This document shows, one piece after another, positions 17,823 to 25,712 of a DNA stretch of 64,000 bases. The notes below the pieces were generated by a model that was not told the origin of the DNA, did not search any database, and saw only the letters and a list, made by a program, of their open reading frames with translations. This stretch comes from Pollutimonas sp963706785. Lineage in GTDB: Bacteria > Pseudomonadota > Gammaproteobacteria > Burkholderiales > Burkholderiaceae_B. How positions within the stretch are numbered: the first letter of the stretch is position 1; each line of letters begins with the position of its first letter. The stretch spans positions 310,001-374,000 of the forward strand of contig CAVPNJ010000004.1 of NCBI GenBank assembly GCA_963706785.1. The letters are read 5' to 3'. Both the position numbers and the translations under genes were made by a program.

Positions 17823-18787
17823 GAGCTTTGCTCCAAATAGTCAAGAATTTGCGTACATGCGGAGGGAAGATCCGCGACAAAAGCCATCGGATCACCCGTC
17901 AAAGGATGAGGAATCTCGAGGCGGCAAGCATGCAAAAACATACGTCCGAATCCCAGCCGGGCAAATTTGGCGCGGACATCGTCAGAACCGTATTTATCGT
18001 CACCCACGATAGGATAGCCCGCCGACGCAAGATGTACTCGAATTTGATGAGTACGGCCGGTACGAAGCTCCGCCCCCACTAAAGTGTAATGGCCATAACG
18101 TTTTTGCAGAGTGATGATGGTGTGGGCCACCTTTCCCCCCGGGTCGACCTTGACTCGCCGTTCACCAGAGACGGTCAGCCACTTGAGCAACGGCTGGCGC
18201 ATATGCTGCTTGTCATTAACCCAATCACCGACTACCAGTGCCTGATAATGTTTGCGCCCCCCACCTTCGCGCATCATGTCGTGCAGCGAAACCAAGGCTT
18301 TGCGTTTCTTCGCAATCAGGAGCAATCCCGAAGTTTCCCTATCCAGGCGATGAGCCAGTTCGAGAAAGGGAGCATCAGGCCTGGCAGCCCTCATTTGCTC
18401 GATGACGCCAAACGACACTCCGCTACCCCCATGAACGGCGACGCCGGCCGGCTTGTTGATAACGATAAGTGCGTCGTCTTCGAAAATGACAGGAAACGCG
18501 GCCGGGGGCACCTTGCGAGCCTCATCCGCCTTTGGAAGGCGCAAGGGCGGCACACGCACCGTATCGCCTTCCTCAAGGCGGTAATCCGCCGAAATTCGCC
18601 CTTTATTAACCCGAACTTCGCCTCCGCGTATGGCCTTGTACAAATGGCTCTTGGGCACTCCTTTACAAAGGCGCAGCAAGTAATTGTCAATGCGCTGACC
18701 TGCCTGCTCAGCGCCGATCTGAAGAAAACGTACGGCTGGGGCAGAGTTTTCGGTAATAACAGTTTTGCGCATAGGGAAAAGCGGCAT
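17819..18787 (-). CDS. rluC: 23S rRNA pseudouridine synthase RluC
   Basis: Makes pseudouridines in 23S rRNA (RluC sites 955, 2504 and 2580 in E. coli numbering). An S4 RNA-binding domain lies at about residues 30-80. The catalytic domain contains the Asp in ELAHRLDRETSGLL, and RTGRTHQIRVHL is conserved. Length 322. Two ATGs (18787 and 18772) are possible and neither has a clear Shine-Dalgarno; the longer one is given. It diverges from rne, a common arrangement in Proteobacteria. Confidence 0.93.
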   Translation of the reverse strand: MPLFPMRKTVITENSAPAVRFLQIGAEQAGQRIDNYLLRLCKGVPKSHLYKAIRGGEVRVNKGRISADYRLEEGDTVRVPPLRLPKADEARKVPPAAFPVIFEDDALIVINKPAGVAVHGGSGVSFGVIEQMRAARPDAPFLELAHRLDRETSGLLLIAKKRKALVSLHDMMREGGGRKHYQALVVGDWVNDKQHMRQPLLKWLTVSGERRVKVDPGGKVAHTIITLQKRYGHYTLVGAELRTGRTHQIRVHLASAGYPIVGDDKYGSDDVRAKFARLGFGRMFLHACRLEIPHPLTGDPMAFVADLPSACTQILDYLEQSS

Positions 18788-19271
18788 ATAATCGCGTCAG
18801 CCTATAGAAGCTGAAAAAAACCGCCAAACGTAGAGATGCAAGGGTGCGTCTCCGTCGGACGAACAAGGGCCATATTGTACTGCCTGCCTTTCAGCTTCTG
18901 GGTCATTTGGTCGACGGGGCAAGCACGATCCTGGAAATAGTGGTGTGGCATAGTGCCCGCTGTTTGCTCAGATCTCCTGCCATCCGCGTGCGGCACTGAA
19001 TCTTTTGCGAAGTTTGTCATCGTTTTATGCACCAGCCGCGAATTCACACACGCGACTGCCGTTCCCAGCAACTTTTTGTCAACCACTATAGTGAACCTGA
19101 CCTTCCTGCTGACTGAACAGCGTACCTACCGGTCCGCCGTGCCATCCTGACACAAGGTGGGCACTGCCGACGCAGTCAGCACGCCCCCACTGCAGATTTA
19201 GCGCCACACACCGAGTGACCCGCGGTCGTGCGCCGATTATCGGTGCGCCATGACTACGGAGAAATACACTC
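18788..19271 (+). promoter_or_regulatory. Long rluC-rne intergenic region with probable rne leader
   Basis: These 484 bases hold no convincing gene. RNase E mRNAs commonly have long structured leaders that RNase E itself cleaves, so part of this is probably the rne 5' UTR. Visible elements are an 11-base inverted repeat (18806-18816 with 18889-18899), a -10-like TATAGT at 19087-19092 without a good -35, and a stable hairpin at 19228-19248 just before the ribosome binding site. A minus-strand open frame at 18802-19086 has no recognisable features and is not called. Confidence 0.5.
19228..19248 (+). promoter_or_regulatory. Hairpin just upstream of the rne ribosome binding site
   Basis: A 9-bp stem (19228-19236 with 19240-19248, including two G-T pairs) with a three-base TTA loop lies about ten bases before the GGAG of rne. 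Its position resembles the leader hairpins through which RNase E regulates its own mRNA in enterobacteria. Function here is inferred. Confidence 0.4.
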
Positions 19272-21869
19272 ATGAAACGAATGTTGTTTAATGCAACGCA
19301 CCAAGAAGAACTACGCGTTGCGATCGTCGACGGTCAGAAGCTTATTGATCTCGATATCGAAACCGCCGGTCGCGAACAGCGCAAAGGCAATATTTACAAA
19401 GGCGTCATCACCCGTATCGAGCCAGGTCTCGAAGCATGCTTTGTCAGTTACGGTGAAGATCGCCACGGCTTCCTTCCTTTCAAAGAAGTCGCCCGCACCT
19501 ACTTCAAAGAAGGCGTCGATGTGCGCACTGCGCGGATACAAGACGCGCTCGCCGAAGGCCAGGAACTAATCATCCAAGTCGAAAAAGAGGAACGCGGCAA
19601 TAAGGGCGCAGCCCTGACCACGTTCATCTCGCTTGCAGGCCGCTACCTCGTGCTGATGCCGAACAACCCGCGCGGCGGCGGTGTTTCGCGCCGTGTCGAA
19701 GGAGAAGACCGCCAAGAGCTGCGTGAAACAATGGACCAGCTCAATATACCGGCAGGCATGAGCATCATTGCGCGTACCGCGGGCATAGGCCGCAATGTAG
19801 AAGAGTTGCAATGGGATCTCTCCTATCTAATGCAACTCTGGAACGCCATCGACTCGGCTGCGCGCGAGAACAAGGCTCCTATCCTGATTTACCTCGAATC
19901 GAGCCTGGTCATTCGCGCTATCCGCGACTATTACTCGCCCGAGATCGGTGAAATTCTGATCGACACCGACGACATCTACGAACAGGCAACAGCGTTCATG
20001 AGCGTCGTCATGCCCGATAACGTACAGCGCGTCAAAATGTACCGGGATGACGTTCCGCTATTTTCCCGTTTCCAAATCGAGCACCAGATCGAGACCGCAT
20101 ACTCGCGTACCGTGCAGCTTCCCTCTGGCGGGTCCGTGGTCATTGACCACACCGAAGCTCTTGTAGCGGTTGATGTGAACTCGGCCCGTTCCACGCGCGG
20201 ATCCGACATCGAAGAAACCGCCATGCGCACCAATCTCGAGGCCGCTGAAGAGGTCGCCCGCCAATTGCGCCTGCGCGACCTTGGTGGCCTGATCGTGATC
20301 GACTTCATCGACATGGAAGAAGGCAAAAATCAGCGGGCCGTTGAACAACGCCTGCGTGACGCCCTGCACTTCGACCGGGCACGCGTGCAAATGGGCAAGA
20401 TTTCACGTTTCGGGCTCATGGAACTATCGCGACAGCGCCTGCGCCCTGCGCTTAACGAAGGCTCGCACATCACCTGCCCTCGTTGCAATGGAACGGGGGT
20501 TGTTCGCGATGCCGAATCCAGCGCACTGCACGTACTGCGTCTGTTGCAAGAAGAAGCCATGAAAGAGGGAACCGCTGCTCTGCATGCTCAGGTGCCTGTC
20601 GATGTTGCGACCTTCCTTCTGAACGAAAAGCGCTCCGACATCACCAAGATTGAATCGCGCCTTAAGGTCAATCTGGTTCTAATCCCCAACAAGAACCTGG
20701 AGACACCGCACCACCATATCGAGCGCCTGCGCCACGATGACCCCCGACTAGAAGAAATCGCCACCAGTTTCGATCTAGTAACGCAGCCCGAGCCACAACT
20801 TACGTGGGCTCCTAACAAGGGACAAGAGGCCAAGACTCGGCCGGAAGCTCTGGTCAAAGGCATTACGCCTTCAGAACCGGCCCCAAAACCATCTGCTCCG
20901 GTGCAGCGCACGCCTGTCGTAAGCACGACCCAAGCACCGAGCCTACTCAAGCGGCTGATTAACTGGTTAACCGGTACTGCGACGGTTGCTACTCCCGAAC
21001 CTGCCGTCGCAACCGAGAAGCCGCAACAGGCGAATCGCAACAAGAACGCTCGCCATAACGAACGCAGGGAACGCGGTCAAGGCGGCGATCGGAATCGCCA
21101 ACGCCGGAATGAGCGGCGGCCTGACGCCCTTGAAGCCAAAGGTGACGAGGCACCGGCGCCTGCCGCCCGGCAACGTCGTCAGCCAGCGACACAAGACGCC
21201 GGCGCGGCCTCCCATGACGTTCGCACTGCGGGCGTTGCCGTATCGCCAACCCCAACCGCTGATAGTGGTGAAACAGGCGCCACAAGCCGCGGCGGACGCA
21301 ATCGCCGTGGACGCGGACGCAATCGTCGCGAGGAAGGTCAAAGCGAGAACGTCGAAATCGACAATAGCGACTTGCCACTGACGGCAGCGGCTGAAGCCTC
21401 GCCATCGACAATGGCCGCGACAGAAGAAGCAGCAGATCAGCCAAAAGTAACTGGCGGCGAAGGTACGGACGAACAGTCCACTGATAGCGATCAGCTTGAT
21501 CCAGAACGCAAACGCCGCCGTCGTCGCAGCCGTCGAGGCCGTCGAAGCACGGAAGCGGTCGCGGAAACGTCTGACTCGCAAGATAGCGAAAGCGATAACG
21601 TTGACGAATCGCATTCATTTGTATCCCACGCGACTCCTGCCTTCAATCCGCAGGTTCTGCCAGCTATTGCAACCGCACAAGGAGAATTCTCAAGCGCCGA
21701 ACAAACGCCGACGGAAGCAGCTCCGGTCGTTACCCCTCCTGCAGCCGCCCAGACAGCCCCTGTAGAAGTCAATGCAGCACAGGCCGCTGCGCCGGTTGAA
21801 ACCGCCGCTCCGGTTCAGGGTGCTGCGTCGGTTCAGGCTGCTGCGCGGTTCAGGCTGCGCTCCGGTTGA
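19272..21869 (+). CDS. rne: Ribonuclease E (reading frame truncated by frameshift in its C-terminal repeats)
   Basis: Essential endoribonuclease for mRNA decay and rRNA/tRNA processing. The S1 domain lies at about residues 37-120. The RNase H-like/DNase I-like catalytic part carries metal-binding aspartates in VDVNSARSTRGSD and VIDFIDME, and the zinc-link is CPRCNGTG. The arginine-rich and proline/alanine-rich scaffold region begins near residue 510. The frame ends early at 21869 after the AASVQAAARFRLRSG segment because two units of an 18-bp repeat are each one base short. The correct frame continues to 22362; restored length is about 1030 residues. The catalytic half is intact. Confidence 0.93.
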   Translation: MKRMLFNATHQEELRVAIVDGQKLIDLDIETAGREQRKGNIYKGVITRIEPGLEACFVSYGEDRHGFLPFKEVARTYFKEGVDVRTARIQDALAEGQELIIQVEKEERGNKGAALTTFISLAGRYLVLMPNNPRGGGVSRRVEGEDRQELRETMDQLNIPAGMSIIARTAGIGRNVEELQWDLSYLMQLWNAIDSAARENKAPILIYLESSLVIRAIRDYYSPEIGEILIDTDDIYEQATAFMSVVMPDNVQRVKMYRDDVPLFSRFQIEHQIETAYSRTVQLPSGGSVVIDHTEALVAVDVNSARSTRGSDIEETAMRTNLEAAEEVARQLRLRDLGGLIVIDFIDMEEGKNQRAVEQRLRDALHFDRARVQMGKISRFGLMELSRQRLRPALNEGSHITCPRCNGTGVVRDAESSALHVLRLLQEEAMKEGTAALHAQVPVDVATFLLNEKRSDITKIESRLKVNLVLIPNKNLETPHHHIERLRHDDPRLEEIATSFDLVTQPEPQLTWAPNKGQEAKTRPEALVKGITPSEPAPKPSAPVQRTPVVSTTQAPSLLKRLINWLTGTATVATPEPAVATEKPQQANRNKNARHNERRERGQGGDRNRQRRNERRPDALEAKGDEAPAPAARQRRQPATQDAGAASHDVRTAGVAVSPTPTADSGETGATSRGGRNRRGRGRNRREEGQSENVEIDNSDLPLTAAAEASPSTMAATEEAADQPKVTGGEGTDEQSTDSDQLDPERKRRRRRSRRGRRSTEAVAETSDSQDSESDNVDESHSFVSHATPAFNPQVLPAIATAQGEFSSAEQTPTEAAPVVTPPAAAQTAPVEVNAAQAAAPVETAAPVQGAASVQAAARFRLRSG

Positions 21870-21948
21870 AACCGCTGCTCCGGTTCAAGCCGCTGCTCCG
21901 GTTCAAGCCGCTGCTCCGGTTCAAGCTGCTGCTCCGGTCCAGGCCGCT
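21783..21948 (+). repeat. Tandem 18-bp repeats encoding AAPVQA/AAPVET hexapeptides in rne
   Basis: About nine head-to-tail copies of an 18-base unit (core CCGGTTCAAGCCGCTGCT) encode a low-complexity Ala-Pro-Val-Gln linker in the RNase E scaffold. Several neighbouring units are nearly identical. Two consecutive units, around 21830-21862, are 17 bases long, and their combined loss breaks the frame. Such tracts change length easily by slippage in cells and are also prone to assembly error. Confidence 0.9.
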
Positions 21949-22362
21949 GCTGCGGATCAAATGCCTGTTCAAGTGACGACTGCTCCTACACAGATCGCAG
22001 TTTCCGTTCGCGACCAGGCCGCTCCTGCAGAGGCGACTCCTGCACATTCTGCGCCGCAAGGCCCTGAGGAGACGGGCGCGGCTGCACCCGTAACACCTGA
22101 AAAGGCAATTGAGCAAGAGGCTGCACAGGTGACCCCTGAAGCTGCTACTGCTCTGTCGGCCCCGGCAGAACAGGCGGCACCAGCCGAGGCGACTAGCGCT
22201 GCCACTACGTTGGAAAATATCGTGTTACCGGCTGGAATGGAACTTATCGAAACCAAGGCCGCGGCGACAGAAGTGCCAGTCGCTCCTGTGCGTCTTGGAC
22301 GGGCACGCAAACCCGCCGCGACCATCGCACAGGACACATTGCAGCAGGTAGAGACGCACTAA
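21859..22362 (+). pseudogene. rne: C-terminal remnant of rne in the shifted frame
   Basis: The continuation of RNase E after the frameshift: five APVQ/APVET-type units, an Ala/Pro/Glu-rich linker, and a final conserved-looking segment (PVRLGRARKPAA then LQQVETH), as RNase E proteins of this group often end. It has no start codon or ribosome binding site of its own. If the two indels are artefacts, this belongs to one uninterrupted gene, 19272-22362. Confidence 0.85.
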
Positions 22363-22440
22363 ACATTTATCTGCGACGCATGGCCTTATGCCAAATAGGG
22401 CCATGCTTGTAGTCATTATTCGGCGTAGTTTCAATACAAA

Positions 22441-22484
22441 AATAAGGGCCTCGCTGCATTAAGCAGCGAGGCCCTTATTTTTTT
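22441..22484. terminator. Strong bidirectional terminator between rne and accD
   Basis: A perfect 17-bp stem (22441-22457 with 22463-22479) closes an ATTAA loop. On the plus strand it is followed by a run of T (22478-22484), and A-rich sequence precedes it, so it can also serve the convergent accD on the minus strand. It is the clearest terminator in the window. Confidence 0.92.
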
Positions 22485-22557
22485 AAACCCGCCAAGATCC
22501 CGATCGACCGGCTACGCTTTCAAGAGTTCGAAAACTTTCGGTGCCCCATTCGAACTA

Positions 22558-23436
22558 TCAGGCCTTGGCCACTACGTCAGCAGGCTGCCGTGTCAATAGG
22601 GCCAGTAAGTTGGCTAGCTCGACACGCATCTGCCTGCGGTCCACCACCATATCGATAGCGCCTTTTTCAAGCAAAAACTCGGAACGCTGGAAGCCTTCGG
22701 GCAGCTTCTCGCGCACAGTCTGCTCGATTACGCGAGGGCCTGCAAAACCAATGAGTGCCTTCGGCTCTGCTATGACAACATCACCCATGAATGCAAAACT
22801 GGCCGACACACCGCCCATGGTGGGATCGGTCAGAACGCTGATGAATGGAAGTCCTGCTGCAGACAACCGGGTCAACATTGCATTGGTTTTTGCCATCTGC
22901 ATTAAGGAAAATAAGCTTTCTTGCATCCGCGCACCGCCAGACGCCGCAACACAGATAAACGGTGTTCGATTCGTTATTGCTTCCTGCACACCGCGCGCAA
23001 AACGTTCTCCGACAACTGAGCCCATGGACCCGCCCATGAACTCGAACTCGAAGCATGCCAAAACCACCGGTACCGACAAAATCGAGCCGCCCATGACAAC
23101 CATAGCTTCGCTTTCACCCGTCTGCTTGACGGCTTCCGTCACCCGTTCGGTATATTTTCGAGTATCTTTAAACTTCAACGGATCCATGGGCCGTGTATTC
23201 TGACCTATTTCGATCCGATTCTCGGTGTCAAGCAATGCCTCGATTCGCGCTCGCGCGCCAATACGCATATGGTGACTGCATTTTGGGCACACGTTAAGGG
23301 TTGCCCGCAAATCTTCTTTGTACAGCACGGTTTCACAGGACGGGCATTTAACCCATATACCCTCTGGCACTCGGCGCGCGGTCACATCGCTGTTGCGATT
23401 GATACGCGGAGGCAGAATTTTCTCGATCCAGCTCAT
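22558..23436 (-). CDS. accD: Acetyl-CoA carboxylase carboxyltransferase subunit beta
   Basis: Forms the carboxyltransferase half of acetyl-CoA carboxylase with AccA, making malonyl-CoA. It has 292 residues. The N-terminal four-cysteine zinc ribbon (CPSC ... CPKC, residues about 34-56) is followed by the crotonase-like domain with GGARMQES. It follows trpA by about 108 bases; trpA-accD is a common linkage in Betaproteobacteria. The gene ends at a strong terminator shared with rne. Confidence 0.97.
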   Translation of the reverse strand: MSWIEKILPPRINRNSDVTARRVPEGIWVKCPSCETVLYKEDLRATLNVCPKCSHHMRIGARARIEALLDTENRIEIGQNTRPMDPLKFKDTRKYTERVTEAVKQTGESEAMVVMGGSILSVPVVLACFEFEFMGGSMGSVVGERFARGVQEAITNRTPFICVAASGGARMQESLFSLMQMAKTNAMLTRLSAAGLPFISVLTDPTMGGVSASFAFMGDVVIAEPKALIGFAGPRVIEQTVREKLPEGFQRSEFLLEKGAIDMVVDRRQMRVELANLLALLTRQPADVVAKA

Positions 23437-23544
23437 GGTTATTCCTGAATAAGGCTCGATTTAGTATCGAGCCTGTTGTTCTTTTAAACGAGGCCGCGAT
23501 TATCGCAAACCTGTTCTTAATATGAAGGAGTTGGTCAGGTACTA

Positions 23545-24384
23545 CTACTGCAGCGCCAGGTGAACGTTTCCAAGCCAATTCGAGGCTGCCTTGATAGCCA
23601 GCGCATCAATTTCGCCAGCCTGAACACCCGCCTGTTGGGCGGAGGCCACGGCTTGTTCCATCGTCTCGATAAGCTTGCTGCCTATCACCACAGCGTCAGC
23701 GTGTTCACCGAGGAGTCGCGCGCTATCGGCGTCTCGAATACCAAAACCGACACCCACGGGTATTGATACATGCTTGCGGATTTGTGCCAGGCGTTTGGCC
23801 ACGTCTGCGGTATCGATATTGCCAGAGCCAGTCACGCCTTTCAGCGACACATAGTAAACATAGCCGCGCGCAACCTTCGCAACCTTTTTTATGCGTTCTT
23901 CAGTAGAGGTAGGAGCAAGTAGAAAGATAGGATCTATTTGTGCTCCACCCAAGCAAGCTGCAAATTCTACAATTTCTTCGGGCGGGTAGTCTACGACCAA
24001 GACTCCGTCCACACCCGCCTTTTCAGCGGCGCGAACAAATGTCTCCTGTCCCATACGTTCAATCGGGTTGGCGTATCCCATTAGGACTACCGGAGTCGAA
24101 CTGTCTTTTTGGCGGAACTCGGCGACCATTTCAAGAACATTGCGCAGGCCAACACCGCGTCGGATAGCGCGATCGGCCGCACGTTGGATTACTGGGCCAT
24201 CCGCCATGGGATCTGAGAAAGGAATCCCCAGTTCGAGGACATCAGCCCCTGCTTCTACCAGAGCATGCATCAGCAAAGGCGTAGCGGAAACCGAAGGATC
24301 ACCCGCGGTGATATACGGGATTAAAGCGGCACGTCCGGCAGTCTTGGCGAAAGCCGCCTTAAGTCGTTGATTCGACGAAGTCAT
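23545..24384 (-). CDS. trpA: Tryptophan synthase alpha chain
   Basis: Cleaves indole-3-glycerol phosphate to indole and glyceraldehyde-3-phosphate and channels indole to TrpB. Catalytic Glu and Asp are in LELGIPFSDPMADGP, with GYANPI and GVGFGI phosphate-binding segments. The frame is open upstream to 24456, but the ATG at 24384 matches the family N-terminus and starts 22 bases after the trpB stop, giving 279 residues. The Shine-Dalgarno is weak (AAGGG, rather far). Confidence 0.96.
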   Translation of the reverse strand: MTSSNQRLKAAFAKTAGRAALIPYITAGDPSVSATPLLMHALVEAGADVLELGIPFSDPMADGPVIQRAADRAIRRGVGLRNVLEMVAEFRQKDSSTPVVLMGYANPIERMGQETFVRAAEKAGVDGVLVVDYPPEEIVEFAACLGGAQIDPIFLLAPTSTEERIKKVAKVARGYVYYVSLKGVTGSGNIDTADVAKRLAQIRKHVSIPVGVGFGIRDADSARLLGEHADAVVIGSKLIETMEQAVASAQQAGVQAGEIDALAIKAASNWLGNVHLALQ

Positions 24385-24406
24385 TATGTTAACTACCCTT
24401 ATTATT

Positions 24407-25618
24407 CTACAGGCTGATGCCACTGAAATCGGCCACGGTGTGCATGTCTTTATCACCTCGACCTGACAAATTCACCAGGATAACCTTGTCTTTTGGAAGG
24501 GTAGGCGCCAACTTAAGCGCATACGCGATAGCATGCGAGGATTCTAGCGCTGGCATGATACCTTCCGTGCGGCAGCAACCGTGAAAGGCCTCGAGCGCTT
24601 CATGGTCGTCGATGCACACGTACTGAGCCCGACCACTGTCTTTTAGCCATGCGTGTTCCGGACCGACGCCGGGGTAGTCGAGCCCGGCTGAAACCGAGTG
24701 GGTTTCCTGTACCTGGCCGTTCTCATCCTGCATTACATAGGTTCGGTTACCGTGCAATACACCGACCGCGCCCGCATTTAAGGAGGCGGCGTGGCGTCCG
24801 GTCTCCAGGCCTTCTCCGGCCGCTTCTACGCCGATCAGTTGCACATCGGCATGATCGACATACGGATAAAAAATACCCATCGCATTAGAACCACCGCCCA
24901 CAGAGGCCACGATGTAGTCAGGCTGGCGTCCGGCGTCTTGCGGCATTTGTTCCAGACATTCAGTACCTATGATCGACTGGAAGTCGCGAACCATCATCGG
25001 GTACGGATGGGGCCCGGCCACCGTACCAATGATGTAAAAGGTATTTTCCACATTGGTGACCCAGTCACGCATTGCCTCGTTCAGGGCATCTTTGAGGGTG
25101 CATGAGCCTGAATCCACCGGCACGACCGTTGCACCTAGCAGTTTCATGCGATACACATTCGAAGCCTGACGACGTACATCTTCACTGCCCATATATACGA
25201 CGCACTCGAGCCCATAGCGTGCCGCCACGGTAGCTGTAGCAACACCATGCTGGCCAGCCCCGGTTTCGGCAATGATGCGAGGTTTACCCATGCGTCGTGC
25301 CAGCAAAATCTGGCCTATGCAATTATTGATTTTGTGGGCGCCAGTGTGGTTGAGGTCTTCGCGCTTGAACCATATTTGCGCGCCTCCTAATTGTTCCGAC
25401 CAGCGCTTGGCATGGTAAACGGGACTAGGACGCCCCACAAAATGCTTGAGCTCGTAAGCATACTCGCGCATGAACTCCGGATCGTCGCGATATTTCGCGT
25501 AGGCGTCGCGTAGCTCGTCGAGCGCATGTACCAGCGTTTCGGCAACAAAGGAACCACCATACTGACCGAAATGGCCTTCAAGGTCAGGTAATGTATAGGA
25601 TTTCAAATTTATACTCAC
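24407..25618 (-). CDS. trpB: Tryptophan synthase beta chain
   Basis: PLP enzyme condensing indole with serine to tryptophan. It has 403 residues, with the PLP lysine in NHTGAHKINN, the glycine-rich GGGSNAMG phosphate-binding loop, and the conserved SAGLDYPGVGPEHA. The start is GTG; no clear Shine-Dalgarno. TrpA follows. No trpF is present upstream, where it often lies in relatives; instead the relA gene precedes. Confidence 0.97.
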   Translation of the reverse strand: MSINLKSYTLPDLEGHFGQYGGSFVAETLVHALDELRDAYAKYRDDPEFMREYAYELKHFVGRPSPVYHAKRWSEQLGGAQIWFKREDLNHTGAHKINNCIGQILLARRMGKPRIIAETGAGQHGVATATVAARYGLECVVYMGSEDVRRQASNVYRMKLLGATVVPVDSGSCTLKDALNEAMRDWVTNVENTFYIIGTVAGPHPYPMMVRDFQSIIGTECLEQMPQDAGRQPDYIVASVGGGSNAMGIFYPYVDHADVQLIGVEAAGEGLETGRHAASLNAGAVGVLHGNRTYVMQDENGQVQETHSVSAGLDYPGVGPEHAWLKDSGRAQYVCIDDHEALEAFHGCCRTEGIMPALESSHAIAYALKLAPTLPKDKVILVNLSGRGDKDMHTVADFSGISL

Positions 25619-25712
25619 AGGTTACGCAATATCATTGCAGCGATCCGCCGAGGACCGGTTGACACGTAAGACCACATTTTACCAGTGTGGTGCATCTAAA
25701 CACCGGCATACG

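Noticed and set aside
18802..19086. 94-codon minus-strand open frame in the rne-rluC gap
   Set aside because: No ribosome binding site, hydrophobicity pattern or family resemblance; it overlaps probable leader structure.
20967..21618. Two long open frames antisense to the scaffold part of rne (215 and 209 codons)
   Set aside because: They mirror the repetitive, GC-rich linker of rne, have no ribosome binding site or recognisable domain, and the rne frame fits the family.
21783..21948. Regular short repeats suggestive of a CRISPR or minisatellite
   Set aside because: Units are 18 bp, contiguous with no spacers, and encode an in-frame hexapeptide linker in RNase E.
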